Assembly (NCBI RefSeq): GCF_000445065.1
Contig: NZ_ATHO01000070.1
Coordinates: 62,001-126,000, forward strand
Length of the DNA stretch: 64,000 nucleotides
Source of the DNA: Sphingobium quisquiliarum P25
Lineage (GTDB): Bacteria; Pseudomonadota; Alphaproteobacteria; Sphingomonadales; Sphingomonadaceae
Direction: 5' to 3'
Shown here: positions 1-10,090 of the stretch, in pieces
Position numbering within the stretch: the first letter of the stretch is position 1
How the letters are laid out: each line of letters starts with the position of its first letter
Position numbers and translations under genes: made by a program
The notes under the pieces: generated by a model
Databases searched by the model: none
What the model was told of the DNA's origin: nothing
The model's input: only the letters and a program-made list of their open reading frames with translations

Positions 1-583
1 GCGCGATGTTGCCCGGCCCGTCATTGCCGACCGTCGCTTGCCTGACATGCAGTTCTTCCGCCGCCACCGCGCCGGGGCCGTTCACCCGCACCGTCGCCAT
101 GCCAGCCCGCCCGGCGAGCGTGACCCGGCCAGCGCCAGCAAGGCCCAGGTTCAACTGGTCGACATCGATGGCGGCAACGCTGATGTCGCCATTGCCGCCC
201 AGGATGATGTCGCCGCGCCCGCCCCTGATCCGGCTGACCGACACGGACCCGCCGCCTGTCAGGACGATTCGCGACAGGTCCCCGGTGGAAAGGCGCAAGG
301 TAGCGCGCCCGCCGCCCTTGTCGCCAGATGGGCTGCGGTCCAGCGACACCGTCAGCAAGCGCCCCGACACGTCGATGCGCAGCCGGTCGATCAGGCTCTG
401 GTCGCCTTCGATCCGTGCCGAAGCGCCCGCTCCGGTGGTGACGATGACCTCCACGGGCGCATCGACCCGGATCGCGCTGAAACTGGTTATGGTGTAGCCG
501 CGCGTCGCCGCCGCGGCAGGATGGCTGAGCAGAAGGATCGCACAGAAAGCGAACCAGTTCCTCGATAGCCTTGCGATGCGCAC
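1..583 (-). CDS. DUF2807 (head-GIN) exported protein, C-terminus cut by window edge
   Basis: The frame is open from a GTG at 583 to the window edge, so only the N-terminal 194 residues are seen. The GTG is preceded by AGGAG about 10 bases upstream. The N-terminus is a signal peptide (a few basic residues, then WFAFCAILLLSHPAAAA, cleavage near residue 27). The mature part starts RGYTITSFSAIRVDAPVEV and continues as short beta repeats rich in G, V and D (ILGGNGDISVAAIDVDQ). This is typical of the DUF2807 head-GIN fold, a beta-solenoid-like secreted domain of unknown function. The function is not known; periplasmic or outer-surface location is inferred from the signal peptide. Family assignment is by sequence character, not by search. 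Confidence 0.75.
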   Translation of the reverse strand, partial: MRIARLSRNWFAFCAILLLSHPAAAATRGYTITSFSAIRVDAPVEVIVTTGAGASARIEGDQSLIDRLRIDVSGRLLTVSLDRSPSGDKGGGRATLRLSTGDLSRIVLTGGGSVSVSRIRGGRGDIILGGNGDISVAAIDVDQLNLGLAGAGRVTLAGRAGMATVRVNGPGAVAAEELHVRQATVGNDGPGNIA

Positions 584-734
584 CAGCCCGTTGCTCCTGC
601 CCGATAAGCCTTTAAGCTCCGACTGATAGCTTCCTCTGCTGGCGCTGCAAGGGCAGGTGGCGGCTTCAAGCCCCTTCGTTCGTCGGAGGCGTTGGGGCAA
701 GATCATGTCCGGCGCGATGGGAGGCTGATCAATC

Positions 735-2315
735 ATGCGCATATTGTTCCTGGCATTGGGCCTGCTGGCGATCGCCGATGCTCCTGCCATCGCGCAGGAC
801 AGGGCGGCGCGATGGTGGTCCCATGTCGAAGCGCTGGCGAGCGATGCGAATGAAGGCCGGGCGACGGGCTCCCCCGGCTATGATCGCGCCGCAGACTATG
901 TGATCGGCCAGTTCCGCGCGCTTGGGTTGAAACCTGCCGGGACGGAAGGCTACCGCCAGCCGATTTCCTTCGTCGAACAGAGAATATCGGCGGAAGAGAG
1001 CAGGGCGGTCCTGATCGGGCCAACAGGGGAAAGGCCGCTTTCCACGCCGGGCGACATCATCTTTTCGGCCGCCGGTGGCCCCCTGCCGCAGTCGCTGGAC
1101 GCGCCGTTGCTGTTCGCAAGTTATGGGCTGCATTTGCCGGAGGCCGGGCATGACGATTTCGCCGGGCTGGACGTCAAGGGCAAGATCATCGTCGTGATTT
1201 CGGGTGGTCCCAGGACGATTTCGGGCGCGCTCAAATCCCATGCCCGGTCCGATCGGGCGGCATGGCTTGCCCGCAGGGGCGCGGCCGGCCTCATTATGCT
1301 GGTCACGCCCAAGCAGGTGGAGATTCCATGGGAAAGGCGAATGGCGCTTTCCACTCAGCCAGCCCTGTTCTTCAAGGACGCATCGCTGCGCGACAGCGCC
1401 ACGCCCTTCGTCACGGCGCAGTGGGACCCGGCCAGGTCGGCCCTCCTGTTCGAAGGCAGCGGCAAGGACTTTTCCGCCATCGCGGCGGCTGCCGATGCGT
1501 CCGCACCGGTGCCGTCCTTTCCACTTGCCCAGCGTCTGAAAGCCGACATCGCCAGCCGCCGCGCCGATCTGTCATCCTCCAATATCATCGCGGTCATGCC
1601 CGGCGCCGATCCGCAATTGAGGAACGAATATGTTATCCTGTCCGCGCATCTGGACGGCTATGGCGTGGGCACCCCGATCAGGGGAGACGCGATCTACAAT
1701 GGCGCCCTGGACAATGCATCAGGGGTGGCGAGCCTGATCGAGATCGCGCGCGCCCTGCGGGAGGGGAAGGAAAAGCCTCGCCGCTCCATCCTCTTCGCGA
1801 TCGTGACGGGGGAAGAGAAGGGGCTGCTTGGCTCGCGCTATTTCGCGCGGCGGCCGACGGTTTCGCGCAAGGCGATTACCGCCAACCTCAATTTCGACAT
1901 GGCTCTGCCCATCTTTCCGCTCACCAGCGTCACGCCCATCGGCTATGACCAGAGCAGCTTGGGCGATGCGGCCGCCGCCGTCAGCACAGAGATGAAGCTG
2001 CCGATCACACCCGATCCCTTTCCCGATCGCAACGTGTTCATCCGTTCGGACCAGTATAGTTTCATCCGCGAAGGCATCCCCGCGCTGTTCTTCAAATATG
2101 GTTTCAAGGCGGACAGCCCGGAAGCCACGGTGGAAAAGGCGTGGCGCGCCAATATCTACCATTCGCCCTTCGATGACGCGCGGCAACCCGTCCTCCCCGC
2201 CGAGTCGGTCAAGCTCAACGACTATGTCACCGCTGTCACGCTGCGCGTCGCCAATGCGGATGAGCGTCCTCAATGGAACAAGGACAGCTTCTTTCGCCGC
2301 TTTGCCGGGGAATGA
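735..2315 (+). CDS. M28 family metallopeptidase (exported aminopeptidase)
   Basis: This 526-residue protein carries a signal peptide (MRILFLALGLLAIADAPAIA). It has a PA-like insert around residues 110-250 and then an M28 zinc peptidase domain. The metal-binding signatures are visible in order: SAHLDGYG near residue 305 (His and Asp ligands), GALDNASGVA near 325 (bridging Asp) and TGEEKGLLGS near 360 (catalytic Glu-Glu). A further ligand-type segment lies near RSDQYSF. M28 enzymes remove N-terminal residues from peptides; here the enzyme would act in the periplasm on imported peptides. GGGAGG lies about 10 bases before the ATG. It is a single gene, divergent from the DUF2807 gene. Substrate specificity cannot be read from sequence. 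Confidence 0.9.
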   Translation: MRILFLALGLLAIADAPAIAQDRAARWWSHVEALASDANEGRATGSPGYDRAADYVIGQFRALGLKPAGTEGYRQPISFVEQRISAEESRAVLIGPTGERPLSTPGDIIFSAAGGPLPQSLDAPLLFASYGLHLPEAGHDDFAGLDVKGKIIVVISGGPRTISGALKSHARSDRAAWLARRGAAGLIMLVTPKQVEIPWERRMALSTQPALFFKDASLRDSATPFVTAQWDPARSALLFEGSGKDFSAIAAAADASAPVPSFPLAQRLKADIASRRADLSSSNIIAVMPGADPQLRNEYVILSAHLDGYGVGTPIRGDAIYNGALDNASGVASLIEIARALREGKEKPRRSILFAIVTGEEKGLLGSRYFARRPTVSRKAITANLNFDMALPIFPLTSVTPIGYDQSSLGDAAAAVSTEMKLPITPDPFPDRNVFIRSDQYSFIREGIPALFFKYGFKADSPEATVEKAWRANIYHSPFDDARQPVLPAESVKLNDYVTAVTLRVANADERPQWNKDSFFRRFAGE

Positions 2316-2392
2316 AAAAAATGCGCGTGTGCGGCATCGCTGCGGCGGGAAGGCTTCACCGGAACCTTGATCGGCCTCCCATGGCGGCCTAG

Positions 2393-3397
<1,005 letters not shown>

Positions 3398-3400
3398 GGC

Positions 3401-3982
3401 ATGGCCGGTCATCTGTCCGCCGATCATCCCGGCGTCACCATCCTGCCCTTCAACGGCAAGACGCCGGTCATCGATCCCAGCGCCTTCATCGCGCCTGGAT
3501 GCCACATCATCGGCGATGTAGAGATCGGGGCCGACGTCAGCATCTGGTATAACTGCGTGATCCGGGCCGATGTGAACATCATCCGCATCGGCGCGCGCAC
3601 CAATATCCAGGACGGCACCGTCCTCCATTGCGACAGCGGAAGTCCGGGTAATCCGCCCGATGGATGGCCCACCATCATCGGGGAGGAAGTGCTGATCGGG
3701 CATATGGCCATGGTTCATGGCTGCGTGCTTAAGGATCGCGCCTTTGTGGGCCTCGGCAGCATCGTCATGAGCGGGTGCACGGTCGAAAGCGATGCCATGC
3801 TTGCCGCGGGCGCGCTGCTCGCGCCGGGCAAGACCGTGCCCCATCGCCAGCTATGGACCGGCCGCCCCGCCAGATATGCGAGAGACCTGACTGACGAGGC
3901 GCTGATCACCATGCGCGAGAGCGTCGACCATTATGTCCATAATGGGAAAGCGCATAAAGGCGCGCTCAAAGCGGACGGTTGA
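3401..3982 (+). CDS. Gamma-carbonic anhydrase family protein (left-handed beta-helix)
   Basis: This 193-residue protein carries hexapeptide repeats (IGDVEIGADVSIWYNCVIRAD and following) that form a left-handed parallel beta-helix. Candidate zinc histidines are in VLHCDSG and in the HMAMVHGC stretch, the usual three-His pattern of gamma-class carbonic anhydrases and their PaaY/YrdA relatives. Many relatives lack measurable carbonic anhydrase activity, so the catalytic role is uncertain. It starts 3 bases after hemB, which suggests co-transcription. Confidence 0.9.
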   Translation: MAGHLSADHPGVTILPFNGKTPVIDPSAFIAPGCHIIGDVEIGADVSIWYNCVIRADVNIIRIGARTNIQDGTVLHCDSGSPGNPPDGWPTIIGEEVLIGHMAMVHGCVLKDRAFVGLGSIVMSGCTVESDAMLAAGALLAPGKTVPHRQLWTGRPARYARDLTDEALITMRESVDHYVHNGKAHKGALKADG

Positions 3983-4047
3983 CAGGAGGCGGCGGAGGCC
4001 GGTGGCCGGTCCGCGCTTCCTATCCAGGTAAGCTGACGGACAGGTGC

Positions 4048-4563
4048 TCAGGGCTGCGCGAGTCTGCTCTTGAGCGCATCGACACGGTCATTCTGCGAAT
4101 CCACGATCGCCAGCGCCGATGCGCGGGCGGCGTCGATCTGCTCCACGCCGCCGCTGGCCTTCCCATCGGCGATGGCATTGCTTCGCTCGACATAGAGAAC
4201 ATCCAGGCTGGCGAGCGCCGATACGCTGTCGTTGCGCGCCGCTTCCAGCGCGCTGAGCGAAGTTTGCGCCGTCACCCATGCTTCGCTGGCGGCCGCTGAT
4301 CCCGATGCCGCGCGGACGGCGCGTTCGGCAGCCGGATAGGCCTTGTCGAAGGCGGCGGCTCCGGCTTGCGCCTGAGCGGTCAGCTTGCCGACCTGCGCCT
4401 GCACGGCGGGGTCCGTCTGCGCCACGGCAGGCGCGGCGGCGGCCGGTTCGCCCATCGGCGCATTCTCGATCGAACGCTTGGCGAGCGAGGGGTAGCCGGT
4501 CAGCGTCCCCGCGCAGCCGGACAGGAAAAGGGCGAGGGAGGGCAGCAACCGGCGCAGCATCAT
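4048..4563 (-). CDS. Putative lipoprotein, coiled-coil/alanine-rich
   Basis: This 171-residue protein has a lipoprotein signal peptide: MMLRRLLPSLALFLSGC, with lipobox LSGC and the lipidated Cys near residue 17. The rest is Ala/Gln/Asp-rich and probably helical, with no motif I recognise. Two tandem ATG codons start the frame and no clear ribosome-binding site is visible. It is convergent with the gamma-carbonic anhydrase gene and lies 42 bases beyond the end of the zwf-edd-glk-eda operon on the opposite side. A role in the cell envelope is inferred from the lipobox alone. Confidence 0.75.
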   Translation of the reverse strand: MMLRRLLPSLALFLSGCAGTLTGYPSLAKRSIENAPMGEPAAAAPAVAQTDPAVQAQVGKLTAQAQAGAAAFDKAYPAAERAVRAASGSAAASEAWVTAQTSLSALEAARNDSVSALASLDVLYVERSNAIADGKASGGVEQIDAARASALAIVDSQNDRVDALKSRLAQP

Positions 4564-4605
4564 GGGGCACTCATCTAGGCAAGCTGCGGGCGGTGCGCAA
4601 TGGCG

Positions 4606-5223
4606 TCAGCGCGCCAATGCAGCGGCTGTCCGCGCCAGCGCCTCGATCTTGTCCGCATCGACCGGACCCTTGGGCACGACCCAACTGCCGCCGACGCATT
4701 TGACGAAGGGTTCCGCCAGCCATTTGGGTGCGCTCTCCGCGGTGATCCCGCCGGTGGGGCAGAAGCGCGCTTCGTGAAGAGGCGCGGCCAGCGCCTTGAG
4801 CGCGGGCAGTCCGCCAGAGGTTTCGGCGGGGAAGAATTTGAAATGGGAAAGGCCCATGTCCATGCCGCGCATGATGTCCCCGGCCGTGGCCGTGCCGGGC
4901 AGGAATGGCACGCCCGCAGCGACGGCGGCCTTACCCAGCGGCTCCGTAAGGCCGGGGCTGACGATGAAGCGCGCGCCCGCGTTTATCGCCGCGTCCAGTT
5001 GCGCGGGATTGAGCACGGTGCCCGCGCCCACGACCGCGCCGTCCACTTGCGCCATTTCGCGGATCACGTCGAGCGCGGCGGGCGTGCGCAACGTCACTTC
5101 CAGCGCCGGAAGACCGCCTTTCACCAGAGCGCGGGCGATCGGCAGGGCGTCCTCGACACGCTCCACCACCAGCACGGGGATGACGGGCGCCAGTTCCATC
5201 ACTTGCGCAACGTTCAAATGCAT
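4606..5223 (-). CDS. eda: KDPG aldolase (2-dehydro-3-deoxy-phosphogluconate aldolase)
   Basis: Eda cleaves 2-keto-3-deoxy-6-phosphogluconate to pyruvate and glyceraldehyde-3-phosphate, the last step specific to the Entner-Doudoroff pathway. The 205-residue TIM-barrel protein shows the catalytic Glu in ALEVTLRT and the Schiff-base Lys in LSHFKFFPAE. The phosphate loop is CPTGGI. The ATG overlaps the glk stop in a TGATG arrangement, so translation is probably coupled; a GTG one codon earlier is a weaker alternative start. It is the last gene of the zwf-edd-glk-eda operon. Confidence 0.96.
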   Translation of the reverse strand: MHLNVAQVMELAPVIPVLVVERVEDALPIARALVKGGLPALEVTLRTPAALDVIREMAQVDGAVVGAGTVLNPAQLDAAINAGARFIVSPGLTEPLGKAAVAAGVPFLPGTATAGDIMRGMDMGLSHFKFFPAETSGGLPALKALAAPLHEARFCPTGGITAESAPKWLAEPFVKCVGGSWVVPKGPVDADKIEALARTAAALAR

Positions 5224-6188
5224 CACTTCGTCTCCCGGAAGGCGGCGGCCGCGCCATACAATCCAATTTCCTCATGCAGCGCGAGGCGGATCGGCACCGT
5301 CGCCATCAGGCTTTCGAACCGGCCCTTGGCGATGAAGCGCCGGTGAAATCCGGTCTGCGGCAAAAGGTGGCGCATGCGCTGGGTAAGCCCCCCGGCAAGC
5401 ACGACCGCGTGCGGGCCGTGCGCCAGGGCCAGATCGCCCGCCACCGACCCGTAGCACAGGCAGAAGCGTTCGAACGCCGCCCGTGCGAACTCATCCGTGC
5501 CATCGACTGCCGCCTGCCACAGTTCGGCATCGTCCATCAGCATGACGCGCTCATGGCCGATCGTGGCCATCGCCTTGTAGATATTGTTGAGGCCGGGGCC
5601 CGAAACCATCCGCTCCGTCGACACGCGCAGGAACTTGTCGCGCAGATAGTCGAGGATCTTGTCCTCCAGCGGATCGACCGGCGCGAAGTCCTGATGCCCG
5701 CCTTCGGTCGCGACGATATGCGGTTCGCCATCGTCAAAGGCGATCATCGCCACGCCCAGGCCTGTGCCGGGGCCAAGGACGGTCACGCCGCCATCGCGCG
5801 GAAAGGGGCGGTCGTCGCCGAACAACAAAGGCAGATTTTCCTGCGGCAGCCGCGCGACGGCATGTGCCACTGCCTCGAAATCATTGACCAGCCGCATCTG
5901 CTTGAGGCCCAGTTCCTCGTCCAGCGTTTCGGGCCGGATCATCCAGCTGCTGTTGGTCAGCTTGATCACGTCGCGCCCGATCGCCGTTGCAAAGGCGATG
6001 GAGGCGGCCTGCGGCAGATCGCCGCCCTCATCCTTGACGAAGGCCGCCCAGCAAGCCTGCAAGCTGGGGAAGTCCGCGACCTTATATTTGCGCACCTTGC
6101 CCAATGAAGGGACATTGCGCTCGTCCAGCCGCGCACGGGCGAAGCGGGCGTTGGTCCCGCCAATGTCTGCGGCGATGATATCGGTCAT
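5223..6188 (-). CDS. glk: Glucokinase
   Basis: Glk phosphorylates glucose with ATP to feed the Entner-Doudoroff pathway. The protein is 321 residues from the preferred ATG (E. coli Glk is 321), beginning MTDIIAADIGGTNARFA, which is the ATP-phosphate loop of the bacterial glucokinase family. Further motifs are VLGPGTGLGVA and ATEGGHQDFAP, which contributes sugar-binding residues. An upstream in-frame ATG at 6203 would add five residues. I prefer 6188 because GGAAG sits eight bases before it. It is followed by eda with a TGATG overlap and lies 85 bases after edd. Confidence 0.95.
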   Translation of the reverse strand: MTDIIAADIGGTNARFARARLDERNVPSLGKVRKYKVADFPSLQACWAAFVKDEGGDLPQAASIAFATAIGRDVIKLTNSSWMIRPETLDEELGLKQMRLVNDFEAVAHAVARLPQENLPLLFGDDRPFPRDGGVTVLGPGTGLGVAMIAFDDGEPHIVATEGGHQDFAPVDPLEDKILDYLRDKFLRVSTERMVSGPGLNNIYKAMATIGHERVMLMDDAELWQAAVDGTDEFARAAFERFCLCYGSVAGDLALAHGPHAVVLAGGLTQRMRHLLPQTGFHRRFIAKGRFESLMATVPIRLALHEEIGLYGAAAAFRETK

Positions 6189-6273
6189 TGCAGGCACTTC
6201 CATCTCTTTTGCGTCGCATCGTCATGAGCGGACATCCGCGCGAGCGCCGCCGCCAGCATTGTGGCGGCGCCGA

Positions 6274-8100
6274 TCACATTTCCGTTTCCATCGCCGCCAG
6301 GATCGGTGACGCGCCCTGTTCGGCAAGGTCGCTGTGATGGCGGAAGAGGGCGAACAGCTCGCGCCCCGTGTCGTAGGGCGGCGGCGGGGGCGCAGGTAGG
6401 TCCCGCGCATTCCATTCGGCGGCATCGACCAGCGCCTCGATCACGCCGGTTTCGGCGCAGACGCGGACCATGTCGCCATCCTTCAGCCTGGCGATCGGCC
6501 CGCCGCCCAGAGCTTCGGGCGACAGATGGATGGCGGCAGGCACCTTGCCCGAAGCGCCGGACATGCGGCCGTCCGTCACCAGAGCGACGCGGAAACCCCG
6601 GTCCTGCAACACGCCCAGCGCGGGGGTCAGCTTGTGCAGTTCCGGCATGCCGTTGGCGCGCGGTCCCTGGAAACGCATGACGACCACCACGTCCCGCTCC
6701 AGCTCTCCCGCCTTGAACGCCCGCAGCACATCGTCCTGATCGTGGAAGATCGCGGCGGGGGCTTCGATCGTCCAGCGTTCGCGATCGACCGCGCTCACCT
6801 TCATGACGCAGCGGCCCAGATTGCCCGCAAGCAGGCGCATGCCGCCATCCGGGCTGAACGGATCGGAAACAGGACGCAGGATCGAAAGATCGCGGGAAGC
6901 GGGAACGTCGCGCCATTGCAGCGCCTCATCCTCGATCACCGGCTCCTTGCCATAATCGGTCAACCCGTCCCGCGCGACGGTCAATATGTCCCGGTGCAAC
7001 AGGCCATTGTCCAGCAACTCGCGGATCACCACGGACATGCCGCCCGCCGCATGGAAATTGTTCACGTCACCCGCGCCGTTGGGATAGACCCGCGCCAGCA
7101 GCGGCACGACATCGGAAATCTCCGCGAAATCGGTCCAGTCGATGGTGATGCCCGCTGCACGGGCGATGGCGGGCAGATGGATGGCGTGATTGGTCGATCC
7201 GCCCGTCGCCATCAGGCCGATGATCGCGTTGACGATCGCCTTTTCATCGATGCAATGGCCCAGCGGCCGGTAATCGTCGCCGTCCCAGCCGATCGCCGTC
7301 ACGCGATGGACCGCCGCGCGGGTCAATTCGCTGCGCAGCTTCGTGCCCGGATTGACGAAGGATGCGCAGGGCATGTGCAGGCCCATCACCTCCATCATCA
7401 TCTGGTTGCTGTTGGCGGTGCCGTAGAAGGTGCAGGTGCCAGCGCCATGATAGCTCGCGCTTTCCGACTCAAGCAGTTCCTCCCTGCCGACCTTGCCCTC
7501 CGCATAAAGCTGCCGGATGCGCACCTTTTCCTTGTTGGCGAGGCCCGATGGCATCGGCCCGCCGGGCACCAATATGGTAGGCAGGTGGCCAAAGCGCAGC
7601 GCGCCGATCAGCAGCCCCGGCACGATCTTGTCGCAAATGCCCAGCAGCAGCGCGCCTTCGAACATGGCATGTGACAGCGCCACCGCCGTCGCCAGCGCGA
7701 TCGTGTCGCGGGAAAAGAGCGACAGGTCCATGCCTGCCTGCCCCTGGGTCACGCCGTCGCACATGGCGGGAACGCCGCCCGCCACCTGCGCCGTCGCGCC
7801 GGCTTCGCGCGCGGCGATCTTGATGGCTTCGGGATAGCGGCCATAGGGCTGATGCGCCGACAGCATGTCGTTATAGGCGGTGACGATGCCGATATTCATC
7901 GCCTGACCGGACCGGATCACCGGCTTGTCCTCGCCACTGGCGGCGAAACCGTGCGCCAGATTGCCGCAGGACAACTGCGTCCGGTTGGTGCCCGCGTCGC
8001 GCCCGCGCTCGATCAGGTCCAGATATTTGCGCCGCTGCGGCGCGCTGCGTTTGATAATGCGATCGGTGACCTTGGCGATCACCGGATGAAGGTCAGTCAT
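6274..8100 (-). CDS. edd: Phosphogluconate dehydratase
   Basis: Edd dehydrates 6-phosphogluconate to KDPG using an iron-sulfur cluster. The 608-residue protein belongs to the IlvD/Edd family. Cluster-ligand cysteines lie in [18 protein letters not shown] and [11 protein letters not shown], and the family-typical [12 protein letters not shown] is present. The start at 8100 ([10 protein letters not shown]) lies inside the last codons of zwf, giving an 8-base overlap and probable translational coupling. An upstream in-frame ATG would extend the protein by 11 residues into zwf and looks less likely. Length matches the family (about 600). Confidence 0.96.
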   Translation of the reverse strand: MTDLHPVIAKVTDRIIKRSAPQRRKYLDLIERGRDAGTNRTQLSCGNLAHGFAASGEDKPVIRSGQAMNIGIVTAYNDMLSAHQPYGRYPEAIKIAAREAGATAQVAGGVPAMCDGVTQGQAGMDLSLFSRDTIALATAVALSHAMFEGALLLGICDKIVPGLLIGALRFGHLPTILVPGGPMPSGLANKEKVRIRQLYAEGKVGREELLESESASYHGAGTCTFYGTANSNQMMMEVMGLHMPCASFVNPGTKLRSELTRAAVHRVTAIGWDGDDYRPLGHCIDEKAIVNAIIGLMATGGSTNHAIHLPAIARAAGITIDWTDFAEISDVVPLLARVYPNGAGDVNNFHAAGGMSVVIRELLDNGLLHRDILTVARDGLTDYGKEPVIEDEALQWRDVPASRDLSILRPVSDPFSPDGGMRLLAGNLGRCVMKVSAVDRERWTIEAPAAIFHDQDDVLRAFKAGELERDVVVVMRFQGPRANGMPELHKLTPALGVLQDRGFRVALVTDGRMSGASGKVPAAIHLSPEALGGGPIARLKDGDMVRVCAETGVIEALVDAAEWNARDLPAPPPPPYDTGRELFALFRHHSDLAEQGASPILAAMETEM

Positions 8101-9586
8101 GCCAGCTGGCTCCGTCTCGTTCGATAAGGGCAATGGCCGAGGACGGTCCCCAGTTCCCCGCTGCGTAGGGAGCGGGCTTCATCCCCGCTGCCTTCCAGCC
8201 GTCGATGATCGAATCGATCCAGGCCCACTGCGCTTCCACCTCGTCGCGGCGCACGAACAGCGTCTGGTCGCCCGCGAGCAGGTCCAGGATCAGCCGTTCA
8301 TAGGCGATCCGGCGGCGCTGGCCCGCAAAGGCGGCGGTCAGCGACACGTCCAGCGTCACTTCCTCCAGATGAACGTCCCGCTCCAGCCCCGGCCTTTTGC
8401 TCATGATCAGCAGGCGGATATATTCCTCCGGCTGAAGGCGGATGATGAGCCTGTTGGGTTCCAGGCCGGACCCGCGCCCGTCGCGGCCGAAGATGGAATG
8501 ACGAACGGGCTTGAACTGGATCTGGATTTCCGACTGACGCGTCGGCATCCGCTTGCCCGTGCGCAGGTAGAAGGGGACGCCCTGCCAGCGCCAATTGTCG
8601 ATGAAGGCCTTGAGCGCGACGAATGTTTCCGTGTCCGATGGCCGTCCCAGCTCATCGGCATAGCCCGCGACGATCTCTCCGCCCACGGCCCCGGACGTAT
8701 ATTGACCGCGCACGCTCAGGGTCTTGACCGTTTCGGCCGTCATGGGCCGCAATGAACGCAGCACTTTCACCTTTTCGTCGCGCACGGCGGTCGAATCCAT
8801 GCGGGCAGGGGGCTCCATGGCGATGATCGACAGGATTTGCAGCACGTGATTCTGCACCATGTCACGCAGCGCGCCGACGCCGTCATAATAGGAAACGCGG
8901 CCTTCCAGGCCCACCGTTTCCCCGACGGTGATCTGCACATGATCGATCGCCGTGGCGTTCCACAACGGTTCGAACATCACATTGCCAAAGCGCAGCGCCA
9001 GCAGGTTCTGCACCGTTTCCTTGCCCAGATAATGGTCGACGCGGAAAATCTGGCTTTCATCGACCAGCGCGCCGATGCCGTCATTCACTTGCTTGGATGA
9101 AGCGAGGTCCTTGCCGATCGGCTTTTCCATGGCGATGCGCGACGTGGGCGTCAGCAGCCCCGCATCGGCCAGCCCTTGCGCAGTGGGCGCGAACAGCGAC
9201 GGCGGGGTGGAAAGATAGACGGTCAGGCCCCGTTCGGCGCGTCCGTCCAGCCGTTCCGCCAGCTTCCTGAACTGCCCGGCATTGCCTGCTTCCACCGGCT
9301 GATAGACGATCATGCCGCACAGCTTGCCCGCGACCTCGGCATCATAGCGATCGGCGCCGACGAATTTCCGCAGGGCCTGATCGATGTCCTTGCGAAAAGC
9401 GGCATCGTCCATCTCTGTCCGCCCCGACGCCACGATCAGGAAGTCGTCCGGCAACAGCCCGTCCGCCAGAAGATTGTAGAGCGAGGGAAAGATCATGCGG
9501 TGCGCCAGGTCGCCCGTGGCGCCGAACAGCAGGAACGTGGCAGACGGATCGGTCAAAGGATGCCCTTTTCCGTTGGAGTTGGTCAT
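8093..9586 (-). CDS. zwf: Glucose-6-phosphate 1-dehydrogenase
   Basis: Zwf oxidises glucose-6-phosphate to 6-phosphogluconolactone with NAD(P)+. The 497-residue protein has the nucleotide-binding [16 protein letters not shown] near its N-terminus and the active-site signature [19 protein letters not shown]. The start chosen is the ATG at 9586 (MTNSNGKG). A TTG at 9631 would give a longer frame but has no ribosome-binding site. It is the first gene of the zwf-edd-glk-eda operon. Zymomonas mobilis has a related glf-zwf-edd-glk block; here no glf is present and eda is included. Confidence 0.96.
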   Translation of the reverse strand: MTNSNGKGHPLTDPSATFLLFGATGDLAHRMIFPSLYNLLADGLLPDDFLIVASGRTEMDDAAFRKDIDQALRKFVGADRYDAEVAGKLCGMIVYQPVEAGNAGQFRKLAERLDGRAERGLTVYLSTPPSLFAPTAQGLADAGLLTPTSRIAMEKPIGKDLASSKQVNDGIGALVDESQIFRVDHYLGKETVQNLLALRFGNVMFEPLWNATAIDHVQITVGETVGLEGRVSYYDGVGALRDMVQNHVLQILSIIAMEPPARMDSTAVRDEKVKVLRSLRPMTAETVKTLSVRGQYTSGAVGGEIVAGYADELGRPSDTETFVALKAFIDNWRWQGVPFYLRTGKRMPTRQSEIQIQFKPVRHSIFGRDGRGSGLEPNRLIIRLQPEEYIRLLIMSKRPGLERDVHLEEVTLDVSLTAAFAGQRRRIAYERLILDLLAGDQTLFVRRDEVEAQWAWIDSIIDGWKAAGMKPAPYAAGNWGPSSAIALIERDGASWHD

Positions 9587-9751
9587 GTCTGCACGAAACC
9601 GCCCATATACCGGCGAAGTTTCGTTACGCAAGGAGGCTATAAGCCGTAGGGCGGGGACGCAACGGCAGATGGCGGAGCGATCGCATCCCGGCCTGATTTT
9701 TGTCTGGACGATGCGGCTCTATTTTGCCATTTGGCGCGAACATCCATGCAT

Positions 9752-9836
9752 GCGGGCGTGGTGAAACTGGTAGACGCGCCGGACTCAAAATCCGGTTCCG
9801 AAAGGAGTGTCGGTTCGATTCCGACCGCCCGCACCA
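9752..9836 (+). tRNA. tRNA-Leu (anticodon CAA)
   Basis: The cloverleaf folds with acceptor GCGGGCG pairing CGCCCGC, a D-loop GTGAAACTGGTAGAC and an anticodon loop CTCAAAA giving anticodon CAA. The variable arm is long (TTCCGAAAGGAGTG), as expected for a class II tRNA, and the T-arm is GGTTCGATTCC. The CCA end is encoded (9834-9836). It reads UUG leucine codons. It lies in the intergenic region between the divergent zwf operon and the aminotransferase gene. Confidence 0.96.
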
Positions 9837-9848
9837 AAGCGCAATCTG

Positions 9849-9866
9849 CTCCTGCGAAGGCAGGAG
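9849..9866. repeat. Short inverted repeat after tRNA-Leu, REP-like
   Basis: CTCCTGC and GCAGGAG flank a GAAG loop, giving a perfect 7-bp stem 13 bases after the tRNA. Short palindromes of this CTCCTGCGAAGGCAGGAG type are, as far as I recall, dispersed many times in sphingomonad genomes. Only one copy is seen in this window, so the dispersed nature is inference. There is no T-tract, so it is not a convincing terminator. Confidence 0.5.
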
Positions 9867-9937
9867 TCCAGATCGAACCTTGAAACTGGCTTCTGTCGTT
9901 GCCTGAAATAATTGATGGCGGCATGGACCTTGGCGTC

Positions 9938-9967
9938 AATAAAAACCCGATGGCCGAAGCCATCGGG
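9938..9967 (-). terminator. Rho-independent terminator with UUCG tetraloop
   Basis: Reading the minus strand, CCCGATGGC pairs perfectly with GCCATCGGG around a TTCG tetraloop, followed at once by TTTTTATTG. A 9-bp stem, an extra-stable loop and a T-tract make this a textbook terminator for leftward transcripts. The nearest gene ending here is the aminotransferase, whose stop is about 120 bases upstream. A second palindrome, GCTTTTACC-A-GGTAAAAGC at 9976-9994, lies just before it. Confidence 0.8.
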
Positions 9968-10090
9968 TCAGGTGAGCTTTTACCAGGTAAAAGCCTCGGG
10001 TCGCTCGCCGGACCTACAGAAAAAATGTGACCGATCCACGAAAATCGGCCGGTCCATCCATATCGGACCAATTCATCCATTATTGAGAGA

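Noticed and set aside
9849-9866. Terminator of tRNA-Leu
   Set aside because: The 7-bp stem has no T-tract; better seen as a dispersed REP-like palindrome.
9637-10080. 147-codon frame on the minus strand across tRNA-Leu
   Set aside because: It reads antisense through the tRNA and the terminator region; peptides such as VGIEPTLLSEPDFES are the well-known translation artefact of a tRNA-Leu gene.
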